A stretch of DNA of 32,845 nucleotides from Flavobacteriales bacterium CG_4_10_14_0_2_um_filter_35_18. Its GTDB lineage: Bacteria > Bacteroidota > Bacteroidia > Flavobacteriales > Flavobacteriaceae. Position 1 is the first letter of the stretch. Every line of letters begins with the position of its first letter. A model generated the notes under the pieces. That model made no database searches. It saw nothing but the letters and a program-made list of their open reading frames with translations, and was not told the DNA's origin. The stretch is from positions 1-32,845 of the forward strand of contig PFPU01000006.1 in assembly GCA_002793215.1 (NCBI GenBank). Direction: 5' to 3'. The translations under genes and the position numbers were made by a program. Shown one piece after another: positions 16,667 through 23,669 of the stretch.

Positions 16667-17230
16667 ATGTCAGTAAAAATTAGATTACAAAGACACGGTA
16701 AAAAGAACAAACCTTTTTACTGGATCGTTGTCGCCGATGCGCGTTCAGCGAGAGATGGTAAATACCTTGAAAAATTAGGCACTTACAATCCAAACACAAA
16801 TCCTGCAACCATTAATTTAGATGTTGATGGTGCGGTTAAATGGTTACAAAACGGCGCACAACCAACCGATACCACAAAAGCAATTTTATCTTACAAAGGC
16901 GCCATGTTAAAAAATCACTTAGCTGGCGGCGTTAGAAAAGGCGCATTAACAGAAGAACAAGCCGAAGAAAAGTTCAATGCTTGGTTAGATGCTAAAGCCG
17001 GTAAAATTGACGCTAAAAAAGATGGTTTGGCAAAAGCTGGTGCTGATGCTAAAGCGATTAGTTTAGCCGCCGAAAAAGAAGTAAATGCCAAACGTATTGC
17101 CGATGCCAATGCTGCATTAGTAGCCGAAGAAGAAGCCGCAAAAGCCGCTAAGGCTGCAGCCGAAGCGCCCGTTGTAGAAACACCTGGTGATGAAGCTCCC
17201 GAAGTTGCAACAGAAGAATCGGCTGAGTAA
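16667..17230 (+). CDS. rpsP: 30S ribosomal protein S16 with extended C-terminal tail
   Basis: Residues 1 to about 80 are the S16 core, starting MSVKIRLQRHGKKNKPFYWI and including the conserved VADARSARDGKYLEKLGTYNP region. S16 binds 16S rRNA in the body of the 30S subunit and is needed for assembly. The protein totals 187 residues, whereas the E. coli protein has about 82. The extra hundred or so residues are low-complexity, rich in Ala, Glu and Lys (A-A-K-A-A runs around 155-170), and end in an acidic ATEESAE. An extended tail is, as I recall, usual in Bacteroidota. rimM begins 12 bases downstream, a classic pairing. Confidence 0.96.
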   Translation: MSVKIRLQRHGKKNKPFYWIVVADARSARDGKYLEKLGTYNPNTNPATINLDVDGAVKWLQNGAQPTDTTKAILSYKGAMLKNHLAGGVRKGALTEEQAEEKFNAWLDAKAGKIDAKKDGLAKAGADAKAISLAAEKEVNAKRIADANAALVAEEEAAKAAKAAAEAPVVETPGDEAPEVATEESAE

Positions 17231-17242
17231 ACGCTAAGCACG

Positions 17243-17770
17243 ATGCGTAAAGAAGACTGTTTTTATCTTGGCATTGTTGCTAGAAAACACAGTTTTAAAG
17301 GTGAAGTGGTCATTGTTTTAGACACCGACGAACCTTACCGTTATGAAAATATGGAATCAGTTTTTATTGCTATTGGCAATAATCTGATTCCTTTTTTTAT
17401 TAAAAAATCGCTCTTACAAAAGGGTAAACAACTTCGGGTAACTTTTGAGGATATCAATAATGAAGCTGATGCAAATGGCATTTTAAATGCTGAAGTTTAC
17501 TTGCCACTTAAATTTTTACCAAAATTAACCGGAACACAATTTTATTTTCACGAAGTCATCGGCTTTCAAGTTATTGACAAACAATTTGGTGCGATTGGAA
17601 TTTTAGAAAATATCAATGATTCAGGCGCTCAAGCTTTACTCGAAATTAAACACGAAGCGGTTACCATTTTAATTCCCTTGGTCGATAAATTTATCAAAGA
17701 AATTGACCGAAAAAATAAAATCTTGCACATTGAAGCTCCAAAGGGCTTAATTGAATTATACCTCAACTAA
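17243..17770 (+). CDS. rimM: Ribosome maturation factor RimM
   Basis: This 175-residue protein has the RimM two-domain layout. The N-terminal beta-barrel starts FYLGIVARKHSFKGEVVI (residues 7-24), matching the GxIxxxHGxKGEV family pattern. The C-terminal PRC-barrel-like domain contains FYFHEVIGFQVID and closes with IEAPKGLIELYLN. RimM binds the 30S head and helps assembly around protein S19 and 16S rRNA maturation. It follows rpsP by 12 bases, giving the conserved rpsP-rimM order. The usual next gene in many bacteria, trmD, is replaced here by a trmN-like methyltransferase 22 bases downstream. A short hairpin spans the stop codon. Confidence 0.94.
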   Translation: MRKEDCFYLGIVARKHSFKGEVVIVLDTDEPYRYENMESVFIAIGNNLIPFFIKKSLLQKGKQLRVTFEDINNEADANGILNAEVYLPLKFLPKLTGTQFYFHEVIGFQVIDKQFGAIGILENINDSGAQALLEIKHEAVTILIPLVDKFIKEIDRKNKILHIEAPKGLIELYLN

Positions 17771-17783
17771 CTTTTTTAGTTAG
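17767..17783 (+). terminator. Short hairpin across the rimM stop, possible attenuator
   Basis: CTAACT (17767-17772) and AGTTAG (17778-17783) form a 6-bp stem with a TTTTT loop. It includes the end of rimM and is followed by CTTTTAAAA. The stem is short and lies 9 bases before the trmN start, so partial attenuation or translational masking is possible but weakly supported. Confidence 0.25.
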
Positions 17784-17792
17784 CTTTTAAAA

Positions 17793-18503
17793 ATGAAGCC
17801 TTTCGCGTTTAAACAATTTAAAATCTGTCAAGACAAAACAGCAATGAAAGTTGGTACCGACGGCGTTTTATTAGGTGCTTGGGTAGCTGTGGGTTTTAAC
17901 CCAAACAGTTTGTTAGACATTGGCACAGGAACGGGTTTAATCGCACTGATGATGGCGCAACGCACTGATGCAGAAATTATTGACGCTATTGAATTGGATG
18001 ATGCTGCTTTTGAACAAGCCTTCGAAAATTTTGAAAAATCCCTTTGGAACGACCGCCTTTATGTTTACCACACCGCTTTACAAAAATTTGCAAAACAAAT
18101 AGATGAAACCTACGATTTGATTATTTCTAACCCACCTTTTTTTCAAGAAAATCATCAAATTAAAAGTAAAAAACGCACCATAGCACGGCATCACACTACT
18201 TTAACTTATGCCGATTTGTTGCAAGGTGTTGCTAAATTACTCTCCCAAACAGGGCAATGTGCTTTTATTATTCCCTTTGCAGATGAGCTTACTTTTTTAG
18301 ATTTAGCTTTGAAAAACGGTTTATATCCGCTAAGGATTACCCGCGTAAAAGGCAATGAAATTACACCGATAAAACGCAGTTTAATGCAATTTTCATTTGT
18401 TGAATTGGAGCCGCAAATTGACCATTTGACCATTGAAATTAGCCGAAATCACTACACAGATGCTTATAAAAATTTGGTAAAGGATTTTTATTTAAAGCTA
18501 TAA
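17793..18503 (+). CDS. trmN: tRNA1(Val) (adenine(37)-N6)-methyltransferase-like, TrmN6/YfiC
   Basis: This 236-residue SAM-dependent methyltransferase has motif I LDIGTGTGLIALMMAQ (41-56) and the catalytic NPPFF motif (113-117), which marks N6-adenine or related exocyclic-amine methylation. The start FKQFKICQDKTAMKVGTDGVLLGAW (6-30) is the hallmark of the YfiC/TrmN6 group, which modifies A37 next to the anticodon of tRNA-Val in E. coli. It lies in the rpsP-rimM transcription unit, consistent with a translation role. Its stop precedes a long palindrome shared with the convergent saccharopine dehydrogenase-like gene. Function by family is quite sure; the exact tRNA target is inferred. Confidence 0.88.
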   Translation: MKPFAFKQFKICQDKTAMKVGTDGVLLGAWVAVGFNPNSLLDIGTGTGLIALMMAQRTDAEIIDAIELDDAAFEQAFENFEKSLWNDRLYVYHTALQKFAKQIDETYDLIISNPPFFQENHQIKSKKRTIARHHTTLTYADLLQGVAKLLSQTGQCAFIIPFADELTFLDLALKNGLYPLRITRVKGNEITPIKRSLMQFSFVELEPQIDHLTIEISRNHYTDAYKNLVKDFYLKL

Positions 18504-18540
18504 AGTTCACTAACTATTTCAGCACATCATCAAAACGATA

Positions 18541-18574
18541 AACCTGCAGGATATTTTTTGACCTTGCAGGTTTA
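18541..18574. terminator. Palindromic bidirectional terminator-like hairpin
   Basis: A 9-bp perfect stem, AAACCTGCA (18541-18549) and TGCAGGTTT (18566-18574), can be extended inward by AGG/CCT pairing with a one-base offset. It sits in the gap between convergent trmN (+) and the saccharopine dehydrogenase-like gene (-). No strong T-run follows in either direction, so it could also be a dispersed intergenic palindrome that acts as a terminator. Confidence 0.55.
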
Positions 18575-18616
18575 AGGCTCTTCAATAGTCAGTTTTAACA
18601 ACCTAACCAATAATTT

Positions 18617-19987
18617 TTATCCCGAAATAACATTTGGATTATAACCTAAATAAGGCACTTCGCGTTCCGAAAAACAAATGCCATAGTCTTTTAACTCCTC
18701 AAGAATGGGCTCGTAAACCGCCTTGCTTATTGGCAATTGCACGCCGGGCGTGGTGATTATTTTATTCAATATTTTTAAGGTGGCAATTCCTACCGGAATG
18801 CCAACGGTATTTGCCATTGCGGTATAAGTTTGGTTTTCACCTTTTACCAGTAAGCGCGATTCAATTTGTTTGCGCACGCCATCAATTTCGTAGCCGAATT
18901 TATGTAACATCACAATCATATCAATATCATTTGGTTTCAAATCCCATTTATCGGTCAATATTTTTTGTAATATTTGGGCTGGAGTGGCATTTTTGATGCC
19001 CACTTTTTTATTGGGATTAAAGATATCGAGTTCAACCAATTTATCCCAAACCACATCATCTTGATCAATTTTTAGATAATGGCGCAATTTAAGTTCAACC
19101 GAATCATTAGGATTATAAGCCAAGAATGAGTTTGTAAATTCGCGATAGCTCATTGTTTCAGTGCGTTCCATCGTATAATCATCAGCGGTCATGCCCAATT
19201 GCACAAAGCAATTCCAAGCTTTAGAAAAACCGATGCGTCTAATGGTGCCACGATATAAAGTAAGCACGTTATTTAATCCGTAAATTTTGCGGTATTTTAA
19301 GGAATCACGGTTGGCATAAGCCTCAAATTTGCCATAGCCTTCAATGTCGAGAATTTCGGTGCGACGGAATAATTTTTGATAAGGAATGTATTTGTAAGTG
19401 CCTTCTTGAATAAACTCGGCTGCCGTGCCTTGACCAGCAACCACCACGTTTCTGGGATTCCAAGTAAATTTGTAATTCCATAAATTATCATCGCTTTCGG
19501 GTGCAATTAAACCTCCGGTAAACGACTCAAAAAGCAACATTTTGCCACCGCTTTCGCGGATGTGATCAATAATTTTCATGGCGCTCATGTGGTCAATTCC
19601 GGGATCGACACCAATTTCATTCATAAACACCAAGCCTTTGGCAACAACTTCGGCATTTAGAGCTTCCATCTCTTTGCTGATATAGGAAGGCGTAACCAAA
19701 TTTTTTCCAAATTCTAAACAATCATTGGCGACTTCTAAATGGTAGGCTGCCGGCAACATTGATATAACGATGTCGGCATTTTTTATCGCCGCCTGACGGT
19801 TTTCTTTATCAAAAACGTCAAGTTTTATGGCTTTTGAATTTTTGTGGTGCTTTGTTTTTGCGCTTGCAAGGTCGGCAGTAACATCTCCAACAATGACTTG
19901 CAACTGTTCTTTATCCGATTTTTCTAATAAATATCTAATTAAGGATGAGGCTGATTTACCAGCTCCGATGACTAATATTTTTCTCAT
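18617..19987 (-). CDS. Saccharopine dehydrogenase family protein (probable saccharopine reductase, LYS9-like)
   Basis: This 456-residue protein begins with a Rossmann motif MRKILVIGAGKSASSLIRYL (G8, G10). It contains VISMLPAAYHLEVANDC (74-90), EIGVDPGIDHMSA and FTGGLIAPE, which are hallmarks of saccharopine dehydrogenase (glutamate-forming) and its reductase relatives. The C-terminal domain ends with the conserved GIP-V-G-A block near 400 (VGIPVGIATL). It would interconvert saccharopine with alpha-aminoadipate semialdehyde plus glutamate using NAD(P), a step in lysine catabolism. No partner lysine-ketoglutarate reductase gene is in the window. The Rossmann start fixes the ATG. A TAATTTTG on - (complement of 19993-20000) lies only 5 bases upstream, so a near-leaderless transcript is possible. 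Confidence 0.86.
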   Translation of the reverse strand: MRKILVIGAGKSASSLIRYLLEKSDKEQLQVIVGDVTADLASAKTKHHKNSKAIKLDVFDKENRQAAIKNADIVISMLPAAYHLEVANDCLEFGKNLVTPSYISKEMEALNAEVVAKGLVFMNEIGVDPGIDHMSAMKIIDHIRESGGKMLLFESFTGGLIAPESDDNLWNYKFTWNPRNVVVAGQGTAAEFIQEGTYKYIPYQKLFRRTEILDIEGYGKFEAYANRDSLKYRKIYGLNNVLTLYRGTIRRIGFSKAWNCFVQLGMTADDYTMERTETMSYREFTNSFLAYNPNDSVELKLRHYLKIDQDDVVWDKLVELDIFNPNKKVGIKNATPAQILQKILTDKWDLKPNDIDMIVMLHKFGYEIDGVRKQIESRLLVKGENQTYTAMANTVGIPVGIATLKILNKIITTPGVQLPISKAVYEPILEELKDYGICFSEREVPYLGYNPNVISG

Positions 19988-20033
19988 TTTTACAAAATTA
20001 TTGACGCCTCTAAAGTACGATTAAATCTCGTTT

Positions 20034-20258
20034 TTAGGTTAAATAGAGGTTTAAAATAGTTTTGGCTTTTTCAAAATCCTTTACCTTGACTTTCAGTTTA
20101 CAGCCTTCAACAATAGTCGTTCCGATAATGGCATTCAAATTATCATCAAATATATAACTGTCAATATTTTTTAAGGCCAACTTGTTTTTGGCGAGGTAAA
20201 TTTCGTGTAGATAGATAGAAATAAACACATTCACTAAACTATTTTCGTCGGTTTTCAT
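20034..20258 (-). CDS. DUF2007 domain protein (small)
   Basis: This protein of 74 residues fits the DUF2007 family, with the pattern of an alpha/beta swapped-hairpin domain: VFISIYLHEIYLAKNKLALKNI followed by SYIFDDN and a C-terminal LKVKVKDFEKAKTILNLYL. An in-frame TTG lies one codon upstream, but the ATG at 20258 is the more likely start. There is no signal peptide. It is 46 bases upstream of the saccharopine dehydrogenase-like gene on the same strand, so the two are probably co-transcribed. DUF2007 proteins are often called putative signal-transducing proteins, but I know of no demonstrated role. Confidence 0.75.
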   Translation of the reverse strand: MKTDENSLVNVFISIYLHEIYLAKNKLALKNIDSYIFDDNLNAIIGTTIVEGCKLKVKVKDFEKAKTILNLYLT

Positions 20259-20318
20259 CAAGCAAAGATAACTAAAACGATATCGTATTTTATTTTATAA
20301 AAATAAGGCTTTTTTTAA

Positions 20319-20336
20319 GTAAAAGTTTACTTTTAC
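20319..20336. promoter_or_regulatory. 18-bp near-perfect palindrome between divergent DUF2007 and DUF423 genes
   Basis: GTAAAAGT and ACTTTTAC, separated by TT, form an 8+8 inverted repeat centred 22 bases before the DUF423 start. Its right half contains TACTTTTA, a seven-of-eight match to the -7 consensus, so the palindrome overlaps a plausible promoter and could be an operator for the DUF423-pckA unit. Confidence 0.4.
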
Positions 20337-20349
20337 AAAAAACATAAAA

Positions 20350-20736
20350 TTGAACAAACACATAGCAATAACTGCATTTCTAGGAGCACTAACCATAATG
20401 TTGGGTGCGTTTGGGGCACATGCGCTTAAAGAAATTTTAAGTGTAGAAGCCTTAAACAGTTTTGAAACGGCGGTGCGTTATCAAATGTATCATGTTTTAT
20501 TATTGTTGCTGGTAAATTTGAGCCCCCTTTTTAACTCAAAATTTAAAAACAACTTTAGCTATTTAATATATGCGGCAATTCTGTGCTTTTCAGGCTCTAT
20601 TTATGCGATAACTATTGGAGGTGTTAACCCAAAAATGGTGTGGTTTATAACGCCTTTGGGTGGCTTATTATTGATTGTTGCTTGGTGCTTATTAGCGCTG
20701 AATTTTATTAATATAAAAAGCATCTTAAAAAAATAA
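20350..20736 (+). CDS. DUF423 family membrane protein, TTG start
   Basis: This 128-residue protein has about four transmembrane segments and the DUF423 signature LGAFGAHALKE (18-28), with IGGVNPKMVWFITPLGGLLL near the C-terminus. The start is TTG at 20350. No ATG lies between it and the upstream in-frame stop at 20320, and the next Met (residue 17) would remove the first hydrophobic helix. Members are small inner-membrane proteins of unknown function. The pckA gene starts 44 bases downstream on the same strand without an evident promoter between them, so co-transcription is likely. Confidence 0.85.
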   Translation: MNKHIAITAFLGALTIMLGAFGAHALKEILSVEALNSFETAVRYQMYHVLLLLLVNLSPLFNSKFKNNFSYLIYAAILCFSGSIYAITIGGVNPKMVWFITPLGGLLLIVAWCLLALNFINIKSILKK

Positions 20737-20780
20737 CAAAATAAAAAAAGTAAAAAATTTAATAAAAAATAACACTGCTT

Positions 20781-22349
20781 ATGAAAAATCTTGGTTTAAA
20801 AAACGCAACGGTACACTGGAATTTATCATCAGATGAATTAGAAAAAATTTCGCTACAACGCAATTTGGGACGTTTAACAAATACGGGTGCACTTGCCGTA
20901 AACACTGGCGAGTTTACCGGAAGGTCACCTAAAGACCGTTTTATTGTTAAGGATGAAATTACCGAAGATACCGTGTGGTGGGATGGTAAAATTAACCAGC
21001 CCTTTGAAGAATATAAATTCGAAATTTTATATAACCGCGTTATTGATTATCTTTCTAATAAAGAGCTTTTTGCACGTGATGCCTACGCTTGCGCGGATGA
21101 TCGTTACCGATTAAAATTGAGAATTGTAACCGAGTTGCCTTGGGTAAGTCTATTTGCTAATAATATGTTTATTAGTCCTTCTAAAGAAGAATTGGTAGAT
21201 TTTATTCCAGATTGGTCAGTTATTCAAGCGCCAAAATTTTTATCAAATTCGGCAAAACACGGCACGCGTCAACACAATTTTACCATTATCAATTTTAAGC
21301 GTAAAATTATTTTGATTGGCGGATCTGGTTATACAGGAGAAGTTAAAAAAGGCGTTTTTTCGGCTTTAAACTTTATACTTCCAGTCTTTAAAAAAACCTT
21401 TCCCATGCATTGTTCGGCTAATGTTGGAGCTAATGGTGAAACTGCTATCTTTTTTGGACTTTCAGGTACCGGAAAAACAACGCTATCGGCCGATCCAAAC
21501 CGCAAATTGATTGGTGATGATGAACACGGCTGGACTCCCGACAATAAAATATTTAACATTGAGGGTGGTTGTTATGCTAAAGTCATTGATTTAAGTTCTG
21601 AAAAAGAACCTGAAATATTTGGCGCTATTAAAAAAGGAGCCTTGTTAGAAAATGTGGTTTTTAAACGCGACAGCGATGAAATAGATTTTGAAGATACTTC
21701 TATAACTCAAAATACCAGAGTGAGTTATCCAATTGACTACATTGAAAATATTCAAGTGCCATCGGTAGGCGAAAATCCAAAAAATATATTCTTTTTAACC
21801 GCCGATGCTTTTGGTGTGTTGCCTCCCATTTCAAAATTAACAGCAGGACAAGCGGCTTACCATTTTATTTCAGGTTATACCGCAAAAGTTGCTGGTACCG
21901 AAGAAGGTGTTAACGAACCACAACCTTCATTTTCGGCTTGTTTTGGTGCGCCTTTTATGCCCTTACATCCGGTAAAATACGCCGAAATGTTGGCTAAAAA
22001 AATGCGTAAAACAGGTGTTAATGTTTGGCTTATAAATACAGGTTGGACAGGTGGCCCTTATGGGATTGGAACGCGAATGAAATTAAAATTCACCCGCGCC
22101 ATGATTACCGCAGCGATGAATGGTAAATTAGATTTAGCGACTTATGAAACGCATCCAATATTTAAATTAGCGATACCCACAGCTTGTGAAAATGTGCCAT
22201 CAGAAGTGCTTAATCCACGAAACACTTGGGCAGATAAATCGGCTTACGATTTAAAAGCTAAGGAATTAGCTCGTGCTTTTAACCATAACTTTAAAACCTT
22301 TGAAGCCGATGCTACGGCCGAAATTTTGGCGGGCGCTCCTTTGGTTTAA
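20781..22349 (+). CDS. pckA: Phosphoenolpyruvate carboxykinase (ATP)
   Basis: This 522-residue enzyme decarboxylates and phosphorylates oxaloacetate to phosphoenolpyruvate with ATP, the first committed step of gluconeogenesis. The P-loop GLSGTGKTT (226-234), the metal-binding segment LIGDDEHGW (243-251) and the substrate arginine block TGRSPKDRF (46-54) are intact. WTGGPYGIGTRMK near residue 420 is another family block. The P-loop and overall length identify the ATP-dependent class rather than the GTP class. It lies downstream of DUF423, and a hairpin-T terminator follows 24 bases after its stop. Confidence 0.97.
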   Translation: MKNLGLKNATVHWNLSSDELEKISLQRNLGRLTNTGALAVNTGEFTGRSPKDRFIVKDEITEDTVWWDGKINQPFEEYKFEILYNRVIDYLSNKELFARDAYACADDRYRLKLRIVTELPWVSLFANNMFISPSKEELVDFIPDWSVIQAPKFLSNSAKHGTRQHNFTIINFKRKIILIGGSGYTGEVKKGVFSALNFILPVFKKTFPMHCSANVGANGETAIFFGLSGTGKTTLSADPNRKLIGDDEHGWTPDNKIFNIEGGCYAKVIDLSSEKEPEIFGAIKKGALLENVVFKRDSDEIDFEDTSITQNTRVSYPIDYIENIQVPSVGENPKNIFFLTADAFGVLPPISKLTAGQAAYHFISGYTAKVAGTEEGVNEPQPSFSACFGAPFMPLHPVKYAEMLAKKMRKTGVNVWLINTGWTGGPYGIGTRMKLKFTRAMITAAMNGKLDLATYETHPIFKLAIPTACENVPSEVLNPRNTWADKSAYDLKAKELARAFNHNFKTFEADATAEILAGAPLV

Positions 22350-22373
22350 ACGATAAAATTATAATTTAAAAGG

Positions 22374-22400
22374 CACCTTAATTTAGGTGTATTTTTTATT
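22374..22400 (+). terminator. pckA intrinsic terminator
   Basis: CACCT (22374-22378), loop TAATTT, AGGTG (22385-22389) is followed by TATTTTTTATT up to the stop of the convergent lipoprotein gene. The stem is short but the T-run is clear and lies right after pckA. Confidence 0.72.
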
Positions 22401-22793
22401 TTAGAAACGCTCACCATAGCGCGATTCTACAAATTTAAAGTAGTTAAAAAGCTTGTAGTTAACTTCTAAACCGTAGTGAATGGAATTATCATAGTCGATG
22501 AGGTTTTCGTATAAATTTGGTTTATAGCCACTGCGAAATCGGTTGTTCCATTCCGAAACATAAAAGCTATTTTTAGTTTCTAAATAGTCAATTGAATAAA
22601 AACTCATGGGTTTGGCAATGGTGTTTAGATAGTTTGAAAAGCCAATATCAATGATGGTAATTTCATATTGCAAACTATCATTGGCAATTTTAACAAACGC
22701 CTCGTTTTTGGATGTTTTTTGAATGGTTTTTTTGGGGCTAGAGCAAGACCAAATGGTTAAAATGGCACATAAAAAATAAACAATTGCTTTCAT
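22401..22793 (-). CDS. Small lipoprotein, DUF6146-like
   Basis: This 130-residue protein has a lipoprotein signal peptide with the modified cysteine predicted at C17 (IWSC-S). The mature part holds IANDSLQYEITIIDIGFSNYL, followed by FYVSEWNNRFRSG and LEVNYKLFNYFKFVE near the C-terminus. This pattern fits what I recall of DUF6146, a flavobacterial family. Lys/Thr-rich residues after the cysteine suggest a short linker. It would be anchored in the outer or inner membrane facing the periplasm. It is divergent from tag, with 74 bases between, and convergent with pckA. No catalytic motif is visible and the role is unknown. Confidence 0.72.
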   Translation of the reverse strand: MKAIVYFLCAILTIWSCSSPKKTIQKTSKNEAFVKIANDSLQYEITIIDIGFSNYLNTIAKPMSFYSIDYLETKNSFYVSEWNNRFRSGYKPNLYENLIDYDNSIHYGLEVNYKLFNYFKFVESRYGERF

Positions 22794-22854
22794 AAAAGTA
22801 GGTTTTAGAGATTGTTTTAAGGCATCAAGCTTTTCAAAGATATAAAAAAAATAC

Positions 22855-22862
22855 TATTTTTG
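22855..22862 (+). promoter_or_regulatory. tag -7 element (TATTTTTG)
   Basis: TATTTTTG fully matches TAnnTTTG and ends 5 bases before the first possible tag ATG (22868). A transcript starting about 6 bases downstream would begin at or past that ATG, which favours the later in-frame ATG at 22874 or 22886 as the real start. Confidence 0.5.
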
Positions 22863-22867
22863 AACCG

Positions 22868-23458
22868 ATGAATATGGAACATAACATGGTGCGTTGCGGT
22901 TGGTGTGGTAAAGACCCGCTTTATATGGCTTATCACGATACCGAATGGGGCGTTCCGGTATTTGACGACACCAAACTTTTTGAGTTTTTAACTTTAGAAA
23001 CTTTTCAGGCTGGTTTAAGTTGGATTACCATTCTGCGGAAGCGTGAAAATTTTAGAAAAGCCTTTGATAATTTTGACTATCAAAAAATAGCGCATTATAA
23101 CGACTTAAAATTTGAATTGCTTTTACAGGATGCAGGAATCATCCGCAATAAGCTTAAAATTAAGGCAACCATTAGCAATGCCAAGGCATTTATGGACGTT
23201 CAAAAAGAATTTGATTCGTTTAGCAAGTATATTTGGCAATTTACCAATGGCAAACCTATTTTAAATGCGCATGGTGAATTAAAAGACGTTCCTGCCACCA
23301 CCTTATTATCTGATGCGATTTCAAAAGACCTAAAAAAAAGAGGCTTTAAATTTGTGGGTTCAACCGTTATTTATGCACACATGCAGGCAACGGGCATGGT
23401 AAACGACCACTTAAAAACTTGTTTTAGATATCTGGACTTATCCGCGAAAGCAAAATAA
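22868..23458 (+). CDS. tag: DNA-3-methyladenine glycosylase I
   Basis: This protein of up to 196 residues is a Tag glycosylase that removes 3-methyladenine from alkylated DNA in base-excision repair. The zinc site is complete: C10 and H23 at the N-terminus (RCGW, YHDTEW), and H181 with C185 in NDHLKTCF. The catalytic Glu is E44 in LETFQAGLSWITILRKREN. Three Met codons occur in the first seven (22868, 22874, 22886). The E. coli protein starts MERCGW, and here the third Met gives MVRCGW, so 22886 is a good candidate start and agrees with the nearby promoter element. It is divergent from the lipoprotein gene and is followed by an unusual structured element. Confidence 0.93.
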   Translation: MNMEHNMVRCGWCGKDPLYMAYHDTEWGVPVFDDTKLFEFLTLETFQAGLSWITILRKRENFRKAFDNFDYQKIAHYNDLKFELLLQDAGIIRNKLKIKATISNAKAFMDVQKEFDSFSKYIWQFTNGKPILNAHGELKDVPATTLLSDAISKDLKKRGFKFVGSTVIYAHMQATGMVNDHLKTCFRYLDLSAKAK

Positions 23459-23542
23459 TATTGGTAGCGTCAAGCGTAGCTAATTTGAGCTGGCAACTAT
23501 TGTTAAGATGCCAACAGCAACCTAAAAACCTTTACCAATATT
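23457..23542. repeat. 86-nt structured element with 10-bp terminal inverted repeats
   Basis: The perfect arms AATATTGGTA (23457-23466) and TACCAATATT (23533-23542) enclose 66 bases. Inside, TGGCA (23491-23495) pairs with TGCCA (23509-23513), and AGCT-N6-AGCT (23478-23491) gives an alternative stem. The left arm begins in the tag stop codon. The interior is less AT-rich than neighbouring intergenic DNA. It could be a small non-autonomous repeat (MITE- or REP-like) or a structured 3' end; only one copy is in the window. Confidence 0.5.
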
Positions 23543-23610
23543 GAACTTTTAATTTCAAACTTTGAACATTGTTGTTTAAAGCACCACTAACATAAATTAT
23601 AATATCAAAC

Positions 23611-23645
23611 TTTGGTTTTAAAATATTTATTTTTCATTAACTTTG
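23611..23645 (+). promoter_or_regulatory. Promoter of the M49 peptidase gene
   Basis: TTTG (23611-23614) and TAACTTTG (23638-23645) match the Bacteroidota -33 and -7 elements with a 23-base spacer, slightly long. Transcription near 23652 would leave an 18-base leader to the ATG at 23670. A 10-mer TCAAACTTTG containing the -33 occurs at 23605-23614 and again exactly 50 bases upstream (23555-23564). Confidence 0.6.
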
Positions 23646-23669
23646 AGGCTAGAACTCAAATTAACAACC

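Noticed and set aside
16915-17241. 108-codon reading frame antisense to rpsP, rich in Ala and Ser
   Set aside because: It is the shadow of the Ala-rich S16 tail, has no promoter-like element or recognisable domain, and lies fully opposite a certain gene.
23643-23669. TTG upstream start for the M49 peptidase
   Set aside because: It lies inside the TAACTTTG promoter element and would put nine extra residues before a proper lipoprotein signal peptide.
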